From Pirellulales bacterium (lineage in GTDB: Bacteria > Planctomycetota > Planctomycetia > Pirellulales > JAEUIK01): a stretch of DNA of 64,000 bases. The notes under the pieces were generated by a model. It ran no database searches, was not told the origin of the DNA, and worked only from the letters and a program-made list of their open reading frames with translations. Both the position numbers and the translations under genes were made by a program. Position 1 is the stretch's first letter. Every line of letters starts with the position of its first letter. The stretch spans positions 1 through 64,000 of the forward strand of contig JAIESQ010000055.1 in assembly GCA_019745975.1 (NCBI GenBank), read 5' to 3'. Positions 1-10,724 of the stretch are shown here, piece after piece.

Positions 1-74
1 AAAAATCATCCAACTGACCGAAAGCCTCTTAGCTCTGGCTGCTTGATACAGCAACGGTTCTCAGAAAGTGCAGT

Positions 75-368
75 TTGCTCGGTCACGCGTTTCAAATCGA
101 CGATCGAACGATGTTCCAGGGGTTTCCGAAGCTGCGCTACCTGACCCTGGCGAGCGTCAACAAGCGCAATTGGACGGCCCGAGATTCGCTTCCGGTAGAT
201 GGGCTATGGGGTGTGTCGTTCAACGGAACTCTAATTACCGTTAGTGATGTAGAGGCCGTGCTCGCGATTCCGGACATCCGGGAAATTCAGGCCCGCGACT
301 GTGGTCTGGAGGACGCAACCCGCGTTTTGCGAAGCCGCTATCCACAGGTTGACTTTCAATTTCGGTAG
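75..368 (+). CDS. short LRR-like protein or C-terminal remnant
   Basis: A 97-residue frame beginning at TTG (75); an internal ATG lies at 111. The text (KLRYLTLASV, then DVEAVLAIPDIREIQARDCG, ending in YPQVDFQFR) has the spacing of leucine-rich-repeat tails common in planctomycete proteins. The frame is closed by stops at 15-17 and 30-32, so it does not continue a longer gene from outside the window in this frame. It may be a short stand-alone protein or the tail of a frameshifted gene. No clear ribosome binding site is seen. Function unknown. Confidence 0.4.
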   Translation: MLGHAFQIDDRTMFQGFPKLRYLTLASVNKRNWTARDSLPVDGLWGVSFNGTLITVSDVEAVLAIPDIREIQARDCGLEDATRVLRSRYPQVDFQFR

Positions 369-383
369 AAGTTCGCAGGGTGG

Positions 384-411
384 CACCGACAACTTGAACG
401 TGTTGTCGGTG
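384..411. repeat. palindromic repeat, GTTGTCGGTG family, copy 1
   Basis: A perfect 10-bp inverted repeat, CACCGACAAC and GTTGTCGGTG, separated by 8 nt. It lies just after the LRR-like frame. There is no T-run, so it is not a classical terminator. A second, slightly degenerate copy lies about 100 bp downstream. Confidence 0.6.
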
Positions 412-495
412 TTGCGCACCAATGCGAGGAAGTTGAGAACGCGGCCGGCGCTCGCTAACTCCGCGTCCCTGAGATGCCCTTGGGCGCCTGCGGGG

Positions 496-518
496 CACTG
501 ACAAACGAGTTGTCGGTG
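496..518. repeat. palindromic repeat, GTTGTCGGTG family, copy 2
   Basis: CACTGACAA pairs with TTGTCGGTG across a 5-nt loop, with one T-G wobble relative to copy 1. Together the two copies account for most of the recognisable structure in the 300-bp non-coding stretch 369-668; nothing else is seen there. Confidence 0.5.
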
Positions 519-668
519 CTACCCAACTATGAACTGTTTACGGCGACGCACCAGCCCTCGGCCTTGCAGTTCTTCTCGGTCGAAAATCGCAATTTCGCGT
601 TAGCTACGGCGCGGCGTTGCGGTTGGCCTCTGGGAGACTTCACATCAGCCGGGCGAAAGGAGCCCGCG

Positions 669-1499
669 ATGAACGGCTGGTTCGCATTCAATGCGCTACC
701 GCGCTGGGGGGTGATGTGGCTGCTGGCCATCGCGATCTACGCCGCGCTCAAGATCGCCAGTTGGCTTGGTCGGCGCCGCGATCGCGCGGCCCCCGCCTGG
801 AAGCACGCGTTGTAGCTTGCCGCCTGGCCGGGCATGGACCCCGATAGGTTTCTCTTCGGCAGCGGAGCGAAGCGTCCAACGATCTCGGAGTGGGCTTTCG
901 CCGCCGCCAAGCTCGTCGCGGGACTCGTCACGCTGTTTGTCGTGGTCCTGGCACCTAGCCAACACGACGCGCTCGCGCCCTGGCTCGTCGGTTGGACGGG
1001 CATGCTTGGCGTCGTGATGGTCTTGCACTTCGGCTTGTTTCACCTGCTGTCGTGCGGATATCGACGAGGCGGCACAAGCGCCGTGCCGATCATGAATTGG
1101 CCGCTTGCCTCGCAAAGCGTGGCCGAGTTCTGGGGCCAGCGCTGGAATCTGGCCTTCCGCGATCTGGCGCATCGCTGGCTGTTTCGCCCGCTGGTGCGCC
1201 CGCTCGGTCCGGCTGCCGCGCTCTGGCTGGCGTTTCTGGCCAGCGGGCTGGTACACGATGTTGTGATCTCGCTGCCGGCCGGCGGGGGCTACGGCCTGCC
1301 GACGCTGTACTTTCTGGTTCAAGCAACCGCCATCCTCGTCGAGCGCAGCCGCTGGGGGCGCGCCGCGGGACTCGACCGCGGCTTGCGCGGACGGTTGTTC
1401 TGCCTCGCGATGCTGCTGACGCCATGTCGGTTGTTGTTTCATGTGCCCTTCCTTGAAAACGTAGTCAATCCGTTTCTGCGCGCCTTAGGAGGTGTGTGA
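669..1499 (+). pseudogene. wax synthase-like membrane-bound O-acyltransferase, interrupted by in-frame TAG
   Basis: The reading frame runs from ATG 669 (purine-rich GAAAGGA upstream) to TGA 1497-1499 but holds a TAG at 813-815. The text on both sides reads as one protein: before the stop WKHAL, after it LAAWPGMDPDRFLFG. The WPGMD segment normally continues an N-terminal helix in planctomycete wax-synthase-like proteins. The downstream part has several membrane helices, the segment FWGQRWNLAFRDLAHRWLF, and the GLVHDV motif holding the expected catalytic His of the MBOAT/wax synthase fold. Restart at ATG 834 is possible, giving a shortened 221-residue protein. It is either a true nonsense mutation or a single-base sequence error. 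The family acylates alcohols in the membrane; the substrate here is unknown. Confidence 0.65.
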
Positions 1500-2140
1500 T
1501 GCGGCTCGATCTAGCCACCGCGATCTTCTGGATCGGGTGCGGACAACTTTGCGTGCTCGTCGCTTCGGCGCTCGTGCCGGTGCGACTCGATTGGCGGCGC
1601 GAGCTGGCCGGGCTGCCCAAGCTCGTGCGGCAATTGTTTTGGATCTACGGCGGCTACGTCGTGTTGTCGATCGTCAGCCTAGGGCTGATCTGCATCGTGA
1701 ACGCCGAAGCGCTGGCCTCCGGCTCGCTGTTGGCGCGCAGCTTCTGCATGTACGGCGCGGCGTTTTGGGGAATTCGCCTGGTATTGCAGCCCTTTCTGGC
1801 ATCCAGGCCGTTTTTGACCATCTGGTGGTTGCACGCCGGCTACCACGTGCTGACCGCGCTGTTCGCCAGTTTCCTGCTCGTCTACCTTTGGGGGGCCATG
1901 CGCGGATTGCCGGAAGTCTCCGCGCCCCGCGCCCTGACGCATTGCCGCACCAAGTGGTTAACCAGTCACGGCCTGAGGTTGCCTCGGCCGTGCGCCGTGT
2001 TATACGATGGAAGTCGTGGGCCGAAAGGCTCAGCCCGACGCGTGCGCCCGACCCAGGCGCCCCCGCCGTGCGTCGGCAGGCGATTGGCCAGCTTCGGACC
2101 ATCCCCAGGGACATGGCCATGCTACGAATCCGCGACCTGA
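1499..2140 (+). CDS. small polytopic membrane protein coupled to the wax-synthase gene
   Basis: ATG 1499 overlaps the TGA of the preceding frame (TGATG) and has AGGAGG just upstream, so translation is probably coupled. The first about 140 residues contain four hydrophobic segments: near residues 6-25, 44-68, 78-98 and 108-132. The last about 75 residues are rich in Arg, Pro and Ser, look unlike a folded domain, and overlap the start of the next gene by 28 nt. The ancestral stop may therefore have been lost. I do not recognise the family; position suggests a partner of the acyltransferase. Confidence 0.6.
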   Translation: MRLDLATAIFWIGCGQLCVLVASALVPVRLDWRRELAGLPKLVRQLFWIYGGYVVLSIVSLGLICIVNAEALASGSLLARSFCMYGAAFWGIRLVLQPFLASRPFLTIWWLHAGYHVLTALFASFLLVYLWGAMRGLPEVSAPRALTHCRTKWLTSHGLRLPRPCAVLYDGSRGPKGSARRVRPTQAPPPCVGRRLASFGPSPGTWPCYESAT

Positions 2141-3477
2141 CGACCTCGCGCTTGTGCGACGGGTTGAGCCGACGGTGCTTCATCGAGATCGGGTCGCTCT
2201 CGGCGCTGGGCTTGTCGATGCCGGCGCTGCTGCGGTCACAGGCCCGCGGAGCCCAAGAATCGGCCGGCGGCGCGCAGCGCACGTCGCCGCGCTCGGTGAT
2301 CCTGATCTGGCAGCATGGCGGCCCCTCGCAGTTGGAAACGTTCGACATGAAGCCCGACGCGCCCGCCGAAGTGCGCGGGCCGTACCGGCCAATCGCTTCG
2401 GCACTGCCGGGGCTCGACGTTTGCGAGCTGTGCCCCGAGCAGGCCAAGGTGATGGACAAGTGCACGGTGATTCGCAGCTTTTCGCACGAGAACTCCGATC
2501 ACTGGGCGGCCGCGCACTGGATGCTCACGGCGCGGCTGGGGGCCAACGGCTCGGATCGCGCGCCGCGGCAACCCTCGATGGGAGCGATCAGTTCGCACCT
2601 GCTCGGTCCGCGGCGACACGGCGCGCTGGCGTCGGTCAACATGAACGACGGCGGTTTCGGTTACCACGGCGCCGCCTGGCTCGGCGTGGCGCACAACCCA
2701 TTCGGCTACGGCGACTACAGCTACGGCAACGAGGCGGGCCGCTTGGCGACCGGCGACGATAAGAGTTTTTCGCTGGTCGATGGCTTGAACCACGATCGCG
2801 TGCTCAATCGCGTTTCGCTGCAGCGGCAGTTCGACAGCTTGCGGCGCCGGCTCGACGCCAATGCCGATTTCTCACATCTCGATGCGGTCGACCAGCAGGC
2901 CGTCGACATCGTCCTCTCCGGCCAGATTCGCGAAGCATTCAACCTCGACCGCGAGGATGTGCGCACGCGCGACCGCTACGGCGATGGCTGGGGCGCACAG
3001 GCGCTCTTGGCCCGGCGCTTGATCGAAGCGGGAGTCCGCTTCGTGACGCTCAACACCGGCTACTGGGACGATCACGGCAACATCAAGGGGGGCCTCGACA
3101 ACAAGCTGCCGCGGCACGACCGGGCCGTCGGCGTGCTGATTCAAGACCTGGCCGAGCGCGGCATGCTCGACGACACGCTCGTCGTCACGGCCGGCGAGTT
3201 CGGCCGCACACCGCGGATCAACAAGGACGCGGGGCGCGATCATTGGCCGCAAGCGCAAAGCGTGCTCTTGGCGGGCGGCGGCTATCGCCATGGGCAAGTG
3301 ATCGGCACGACGAACGACAAGGCCGAGTATCCCACGTCGCGCAAAGTCACCGTCGAGGACTTTTGCGCGATCGTCTATCACGCGCTGGGCCTGCGGACCG
3401 ACGACACGGTCATCGATCACTCGGGGCGCCCCACGAAACTGGTGCCTGGCGGCGAAGTGCCGCGCGAGCTGCTGTAA
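2113..3477 (+). CDS. DUF1501 family secreted protein
   Basis: A 454-residue protein from ATG 2113 (ATG 2119 is possible). It has a twin-arginine-type N-terminus with LSRRCFIEIGSLSALGL at residues 18-34, implying Tat export. DUF1501 hallmarks follow: VILIWQHGGPSQLETFDMKP, then GEFGRTPRINKDAGRDHWP near the C-terminus. The fold belongs to the alkaline phosphatase/sulfatase superfamily, but the biochemical role of DUF1501 is not established. Unlike the copy at 5433-6926 it is not beside a PSCyt1/DUF1553 gene; it follows the acyltransferase pair on the same strand. Confidence 0.9.
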   Translation: MAMLRIRDLTTSRLCDGLSRRCFIEIGSLSALGLSMPALLRSQARGAQESAGGAQRTSPRSVILIWQHGGPSQLETFDMKPDAPAEVRGPYRPIASALPGLDVCELCPEQAKVMDKCTVIRSFSHENSDHWAAAHWMLTARLGANGSDRAPRQPSMGAISSHLLGPRRHGALASVNMNDGGFGYHGAAWLGVAHNPFGYGDYSYGNEAGRLATGDDKSFSLVDGLNHDRVLNRVSLQRQFDSLRRRLDANADFSHLDAVDQQAVDIVLSGQIREAFNLDREDVRTRDRYGDGWGAQALLARRLIEAGVRFVTLNTGYWDDHGNIKGGLDNKLPRHDRAVGVLIQDLAERGMLDDTLVVTAGEFGRTPRINKDAGRDHWPQAQSVLLAGGGYRHGQVIGTTNDKAEYPTSRKVTVEDFCAIVYHALGLRTDDTVIDHSGRPTKLVPGGEVPRELL

Positions 3478-3492
3478 GCGCCGCGCAGGCGA

Positions 3493-5432
3493 CTAGGGTT
3501 CGATAGCAGGGAGTTCACGCGCCGCCAACCCCCGTTCGACCGCGCGCAGCAAGAACCAAACGACGCCCACCAGCGCCGCGGCCGCCGGCAGCCCCCAGCG
3601 CTGATAGATCGGCAAGTAATCCAGCGCGAGTTCTCCCGCGAGGTAGGCCAGGCCGAACAGCACAGGGACGTGAATGCAGGTGGCCAAAACGAAGTACGCC
3701 AGGGCCGTGGGCCAAGGCGTGCCGAGCGCGCCGGTCGCGAACTGCAAAGGCGTGCTCGCGCCAGGCACAAACCTGCACAGCACGATGATCCACATACCGC
3801 GCCGAGCGAACCAGCGTTCGGACGCGACGAGATGCTCGCGCTTGACGAGCCACTTCAGTGGCGCTCGTTCGAGTGCCCAACGACCACCGCGACGGCCAAT
3901 CGCATACCACAGCCAATCGGCCACAAAGCTGCCCAAGAGGCACCCCACCAACGCGATCGCCCACGTCCACGACCCGCGAGACGCCGTGATTCCCGACCCG
4001 ATCGTTCCCAGGTCCTCGTGGGCAAAGGCAGCCGCGGCCGCCAGCAACAGAACTTTCCCAGAAACTCGCTCTCGACCTGGATCGGCGCTGTCCTCGCCGG
4101 CATTCACTGAAGTCTTACGCGGCACTTCGTGCGAGGTTGAAGGTGCCGTCATGTGCTCAGCCAGCAAGCGCCCCAAGACGGCACACCCGCGCTCACTCAA
4201 GTGGTAGTCGTCGTAGAAATACGGCTCGACGCCGCTCATCACGGCTGCCGCGTCAACCAGCTCCACCTGGTGCGCGCGAGCCGTCTCAACGAGAACCTGG
4301 TTATAGCGATCGAGCGCCGCGCGGCAGCCTTGGGCGGTGAGCAGCTTCCAGTCGCGCGGCTCGGGTTCGGTACGTGCCAGCCAGAGTTGGCGCTGCGCTT
4401 CGGCGCTGAGGTATTCGTCCCAGAGCGCTGGCTGCGTAACGAGGATCAGCCGTACGCCGCGCCGCCGCGCCGCCGCGATCGAGCGCTCGATCCGCTGCCG
4501 ATACCCGGCGAGCACTTCGTCCCAAACGATCGGCGCCGCCGGCTCGGGCATGGGATGGCTCTGACGACGCAAGAACAGCGCGGTCCCTTCGGCATCGATC
4601 ACCAGCCCGCGACCAAGCCGCACGTTCCAGATCTGTTTCACCAGCGCCAAGGCGCCACTTTGCAGCAGTTGCGGCGGCCAGGCGTCGCCGGCGTCGAGCC
4701 CCAACACGAGCCGCACGAAGTCGTTGCCCCCTACTAACAGCACCACGGCATCAACTTCCGACACTAGCGGCGAACTTTCGAGCCAGCGGGCATGATGCCC
4801 CGAGGAAAACTCACTGACGGCAGCCGCGCCCGTCCAGTGCGGTTTGGCGCCGCGCTGGCGAAGTTCCTGTTCTAGCCGAGCGGGCCACCATTCCTGCTCG
4901 TCGAGGAAGCAGCACTCCACGGTGCTGCCGCCCAAGCAAAGCACGCGATACGCCGTCGTGCGCGCCGGCCACTCTGGCCCGCGCAAACCAAGCGAGTTGG
5001 TCCGGCTATCGGCCGCTCCTTCCAGGCCGGGCAGACTGGCGAAATCGGGTTCGAAGTGATAGGTCACGCCGGGTGGGCGACCGTGAAACGGAGCCACCAT
5101 GCCCGCTCGCGCCAGCACCAGCTCGCTGCCGAGCCAGCCGACGACGAGCGCCACGTTAGCGGTCCACAACTGGGCCCAGCGCCGGGCGCTCCAGCGGCGC
5201 ACGACGGGAAGCGCGAGCAAAGGCACGGCCAAGAGCAGCCAGCCGGCGGGCGCGGCCAACTGCAGCTTGCCGAAGAAACCTTCGGAGTCGAGGCGCCAGC
5301 CGCGTGCCAACGCCAAGCCCAGGTCGGCCAGCAGCAGCATCGGCAGCGCCACGAGGGCCGAGAGGCCGAGCCACGGCCGAGGTCGATGCACGGCTGGTGC
5401 GCGCGGTGCCGAATGCCGCTGGACGAGCACGT

Positions 5433-5436
<4 letters not shown>
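3493..5436 (-). CDS. SGNH/GDSL hydrolase-DedA (VTT) fusion membrane protein
   Basis: A 647-residue protein from GTG 5436, whose codon overlaps the stop of the upstream DUF1501 gene (GTGA). Helices lie near residues 23-43, 62-79 and 88-108. An SGNH hydrolase domain follows, with LGGST (candidate nucleophile Ser171), VGGND near 236-239 and DDYH (Asp409/His412). After a charged linker (about 430-460) comes a DedA/SNARE-associated domain: FAHEDLGTIGSG, a GRRGGRW segment, and FVPGASTPLQFATG with flanking helices. The frame is continuous through the junction with no stop, so this is a real fusion in this sequence. SGNH domains remove or add acyl groups; DedA proteins are linked to lipid translocation. 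A combined role in envelope lipid or glycan acylation is inference. Confidence 0.8.
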
Positions 5437-6926
<1,490 letters not shown>

Positions 6927-6929
6927 CGT

Positions 6930-9900
6930 TCAACGCACGAATACAAACTCAGGCAGACTGAATAGCAAATGCGCCAGGTCGGTCCAGCCGCGGACGGCGA
7001 TTTCCGCTTCGGCCACGCCGGCCGAGGTTCGTTCTTGCGCTTGGCGGACGAGAAACGCCTCGGCGGCCTCGCGCTCCTCGGCCAGCGGCGGCCGCCCAAA
7101 TGCCCTCACGTACATTTGTTCGATCCGCAAGGACGGCGGTTGCTGGTCGGCCGCCAGTTGCTGGCCCCAAGCGCGGGCTTGTTCGACTACGAACGGATCG
7201 TTCATCAGATTCAGATTCTGCAGCGGCACCACCGACGTCAACCGCCGGCCGACGCAATTATCGGGCTGCGGAAAGTCGAACAGCGTCAGCAGCCGGGGGA
7301 TCGAACCGCGGCGTACCTCGAGATAGATCGTGCGGTGCCGATTGCTCAGGGGGCCATCGGTGACCGCGGCGCCGTCGCTGGGGATCGCTTGTGCTGGCAA
7401 CACGGGATCGCTAGGACCGGCGCCGCGCGACTCCAGCCGGCCCGAAACCGCCAACAGCGCGTCGCGCACGCACTCGGCCTCGAGTCGGCGCACCGGCATA
7501 TGGTGCAGCCAGCGATTGTCGGGATCATGTTCCCGCCCCGCGCTCGACATCGCGGCGCCCTGCCGGTACGTGCTCGAAAGCAACAGCTCGCGATGCAACG
7601 CCTTGACCGACCAGCCCGACTTAACGAACCATGAAGCCAGGTAATCGAGCAGTTCCGGGTGCGAGGGGCGCGCCCCTTGCTGGCCGAAATTGTCGGGCGT
7701 GAGCACCAGGCCGGCGCCGAAATGGTGCTGCCAGACGCGATTGACCCAGACGCGCGCCGTCAATGGATTGTGCTCCGATGCGACCCAGGCGGCCAGTTCC
7801 AGGCGGCCGCTACCTGACGCTACGGGCGCGGCGTCGGCCGGTCGCAGCACTTCGATGAAACCGCGCGGTACCAGCGGTCCCGGGCTGTGTGGATCGCCGC
7901 GTTTCTGAATGGAAGTATCGGCAGCCGTCGCCTCGGCGCTTGTCAACGCCAGCGTGGAAGAAGTCACGGCTGCTTCGAGCTCAGTCTGGCGTGCCCGCAG
8001 TTCGCTTAGTTTCGCGCGATCCGTTTCGTCGAGGAGCGTTTCGACTTCGGCGCTGGACAGCAGCAACTCGTGGCCGCCCCAAACCCAGTCGGCCAGTTGC
8101 CGCTCGTCGGCGTCCGAGAACGCGGCGTCCCACAAGTCGGCCAGCGGAAGTGCGGCCAGCTCGGCCTTGTCGGCGGCGCTGTCGATCGCGCGTTGACAGG
8201 CCTCGACGACATCGACGACGAGCTGCTCGTAGCCGGCGGCCAGGCCGGCTGTTCCGGCGGCGCTGGCGCGCTCCAAGAGCGCGGCCACCAGGCCATTGTC
8301 GCCCCGGTAGGCGGCGTCGTCGGCTTCGATCTCTTCGGGCGGCGGCTTCTCGAAGATCACCGCCTGATCGACGCGAATGTGACCCCATGCGCCGCGCTCC
8401 TCGTCGACCACTTCGAGGAAACAGTCTCGGCCCACCAGCGGCGGGGCCGCCGGCATCGTCTTAAACACGAACTCGTGCGTGTTGTCCCCCGTCATGCTGA
8501 ACGAGTCGGCCTGCGGCAGCACCTGGCTATGGACGCCCAGCCGCACGTAAGTGCTGTTGGGATGCGCGCCGCCAGCAATCAGCACGCCTACTTGCTGCCA
8601 GGGATGCGTGATGCGAAATCGAGGGCTCATCAGGCGGCCCGTCCAAGCGTTCGAACCGCGATAGCTGTCGGCGAAGCCGCGCCCCTCATAGCCAAACGCT
8701 CCGGCCAGTCGATTAAGCTGCGGGCCGGCACCGAAGGCGGCGCCCTGGGCTTGCCACGAACCATAGTCGGCCGACTCAAAGTCGCCCAGCACCTGCGCCC
8801 GCAACTGACGACGCGCCGCCAGCGCGCGGCCCCGCGCGATCTGCTGCGCCAGGCTTTGCTCGCGGAATGAGAACACGTCGGGCGAGGTGCGGGCCAGCCG
8901 CATCCATGCGCGGAACAACCGGTCGCGCCGCGCGAGCGCTCCCGCCAGGTACTGGTGCCAGCGCTCGAGACGCTCGGCATCCAGGCGATGGGCCGCGGCG
9001 ACCTTTTGGATGAGCGCCGCATCGGCGTCGGTTTCCGAGGCGAGCAATTCACGCGACGCCAATAAGTACGCGCCCAACTGGGCGGCGGCCGCTGCGCGCC
9101 GCGCATGTGCCGCAGTCGAAACGCGCGCCTTCGTCAATAAGGCCTGCTGCGCGCGATCGTTCTCGGCAAGCGCGGTTTGCAGCTTCTCAAGTTCGGCGAC
9201 GCGTTGGGGTCCGTCGATCGAACGCTCGACGTTGGTCGTGCTAAACAACGTGCCCGCCAGCGCGTAGTAGTCGGCGGTCGTGATCGGATCGAACTTGTGG
9301 TCGTGGCAGCGCGCGCAACCGACAGTCAGGCCGAGAAACGCCTTGCCGAAAACATCGAGCTGATTCTCGGCCTCTTCGGCTTGCGCCTTGGGCCAGTCGG
9401 TGACGATGTCCTGAATCTCCTGCAACCACCAGAACGCCGTCCCCACGGCGGACCAGACGCGCTGGCCATCGGCGCCGACGCGTGGCGGCAGCAAGTCGCC
9501 CGCCAGGTGCTCGCGAACGAACACGTCGAAAGGCAAATCTTGCCGAAAAGCGTCGATGCAGTAATCGCGAAAATGAAACGCGCCAGCTTTCGGGCGGTTG
9601 TACTCGTAGCCGTTCGTCTCCGCGTAGCGAACCAGATCCAGCCAGTGCCGGGCCCAGCGCTCGCCGTAGGCGGGCGAGGCCAACAAGCGATCGACGACGC
9701 GGGCTTCGGCCTGCGGATCCTCGTCGACAAGAAACGCCGCAACTTCGGCCGGCGTCGGGGGCAGGCCCGTCAGATCGAACGTCACGCGACGCAACCAAGT
9801 GTGCCGGTCCGCGGGAGGCGCGGGAGTCAGATTCTCTTGCTCGAGCCGCGACAGCACGAAGCGATCGATCGAGGTCCGGCACCAACCTTCGTTTCGAACG

Positions 9901-10433
9901 GCAGGGGGTTCGACTGCCTTGACCGGCCGCAACGACCAAAGTTCCCCGGCCGCGTCGCTGCCGGCAATAGCTTGCGATGCCGGCCAGATCGCGCCGGCGC
10001 GTACCCAAGTCTCCAGGTCGGCGACCTGCTTGGTCGAGAGCTTCTCTTCGGGGGGCATCGCCAGCTCGCCCCCCTCGGCCACGCGGCGCACCGCCCCGAT
10101 CAGCAAGCTGGCCTCGGGGTCGCCGGGCACGATCGCCGGTCCGCGCTGGCCCCCCTTCAGCAGCCCCTCGTGGCTACGCAGGTCGAGCCCCCCCTCGTTA
10201 TCCTCCGTCCGACCGTGACAGCTCCCGCAGTGGTGGTGCAGAAGCGGGCGGATGCGCGACTCAAACAGCTCTGCTTGCTCGGAAGCCGTGGCCTCAAGGT
10301 CCGCGGCCATGGCCATGCCGAGGGCGCTGGCCAAGGCGATCGCGATCAACGGCAGCATGCTCGAGGCGCGCAGAGACATAACGCTTAGAACCGCTCGACA
10401 CACGAAGTGCGAAAACGCCGTGAAACGGCCCAA
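6930..10433 (-). CDS. PSCyt1/DUF1549/DUF1553 cytochrome-like protein
   Basis: A 1167-residue protein, first gene of a three-gene operon. The start is taken at TTG 10433 because GAGGAGG lies 8 nt upstream. ATG 10379 is an alternative that leaves a cleaner signal peptide (MSLRASSMLPLIAIALASAL). The PSCyt1 domain carries a c-type haem motif CGSCH near residue 72 and the stretch LAMPPEEKLS. The DUF1549 domain has VTFDLTGLPPTPAEV and AYGERWARHWLDLVRYAETN, with a second CxxCH (CARCHDHKFDPI). The DUF1553 domain near the C-terminus has NPLTARVWVNRVWQHHFG. About 300 residues between DUF1549 and DUF1553 are coiled-coil-like and variable. Probably periplasmic; the role is unknown despite redox-like motifs. 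Confidence 0.93.
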   Translation of the reverse strand: MGRFTAFSHFVCRAVLSVMSLRASSMLPLIAIALASALGMAMAADLEATASEQAELFESRIRPLLHHHCGSCHGRTEDNEGGLDLRSHEGLLKGGQRGPAIVPGDPEASLLIGAVRRVAEGGELAMPPEEKLSTKQVADLETWVRAGAIWPASQAIAGSDAAGELWSLRPVKAVEPPAVRNEGWCRTSIDRFVLSRLEQENLTPAPPADRHTWLRRVTFDLTGLPPTPAEVAAFLVDEDPQAEARVVDRLLASPAYGERWARHWLDLVRYAETNGYEYNRPKAGAFHFRDYCIDAFRQDLPFDVFVREHLAGDLLPPRVGADGQRVWSAVGTAFWWLQEIQDIVTDWPKAQAEEAENQLDVFGKAFLGLTVGCARCHDHKFDPITTADYYALAGTLFSTTNVERSIDGPQRVAELEKLQTALAENDRAQQALLTKARVSTAAHARRAAAAAQLGAYLLASRELLASETDADAALIQKVAAAHRLDAERLERWHQYLAGALARRDRLFRAWMRLARTSPDVFSFREQSLAQQIARGRALAARRQLRAQVLGDFESADYGSWQAQGAAFGAGPQLNRLAGAFGYEGRGFADSYRGSNAWTGRLMSPRFRITHPWQQVGVLIAGGAHPNSTYVRLGVHSQVLPQADSFSMTGDNTHEFVFKTMPAAPPLVGRDCFLEVVDEERGAWGHIRVDQAVIFEKPPPEEIEADDAAYRGDNGLVAALLERASAAGTAGLAAGYEQLVVDVVEACQRAIDSAADKAELAALPLADLWDAAFSDADERQLADWVWGGHELLLSSAEVETLLDETDRAKLSELRARQTELEAAVTSSTLALTSAEATAADTSIQKRGDPHSPGPLVPRGFIEVLRPADAAPVASGSGRLELAAWVASEHNPLTARVWVNRVWQHHFGAGLVLTPDNFGQQGARPSHPELLDYLASWFVKSGWSVKALHRELLLSSTYRQGAAMSSAGREHDPDNRWLHHMPVRRLEAECVRDALLAVSGRLESRGAGPSDPVLPAQAIPSDGAAVTDGPLSNRHRTIYLEVRRGSIPRLLTLFDFPQPDNCVGRRLTSVVPLQNLNLMNDPFVVEQARAWGQQLAADQQPPSLRIEQMYVRAFGRPPLAEEREAAEAFLVRQAQERTSAGVAEAEIAVRGWTDLAHLLFSLPEFVFVR

Positions 10434-10724
10434 CCCGTCGCCCTCCTCACTTTAACACGACCGCGCAGGGGTTGCCAAAGTGCAAAGCCCAAGGGCGTGG
10501 TACCGCCAACGGACGTTCAATCGCCGTTACAGGGCCGTTTCGGCAGGCGGCAAGCACTCTGAGTCGTTGCGACGCTAACCGCCTGCCACGGCTCAGCATG
10601 CTGCGAGTGATGGTCGCAAGGTATGATGAATCGTGCTTGGCTGATCAGCGACCGGAGGCCAGCACGTTTGCCGAGGCGGCGCCCTCCGTCGGCGTGGTTC
10701 GGGAACTTCGAGGTCAGTTCGACA

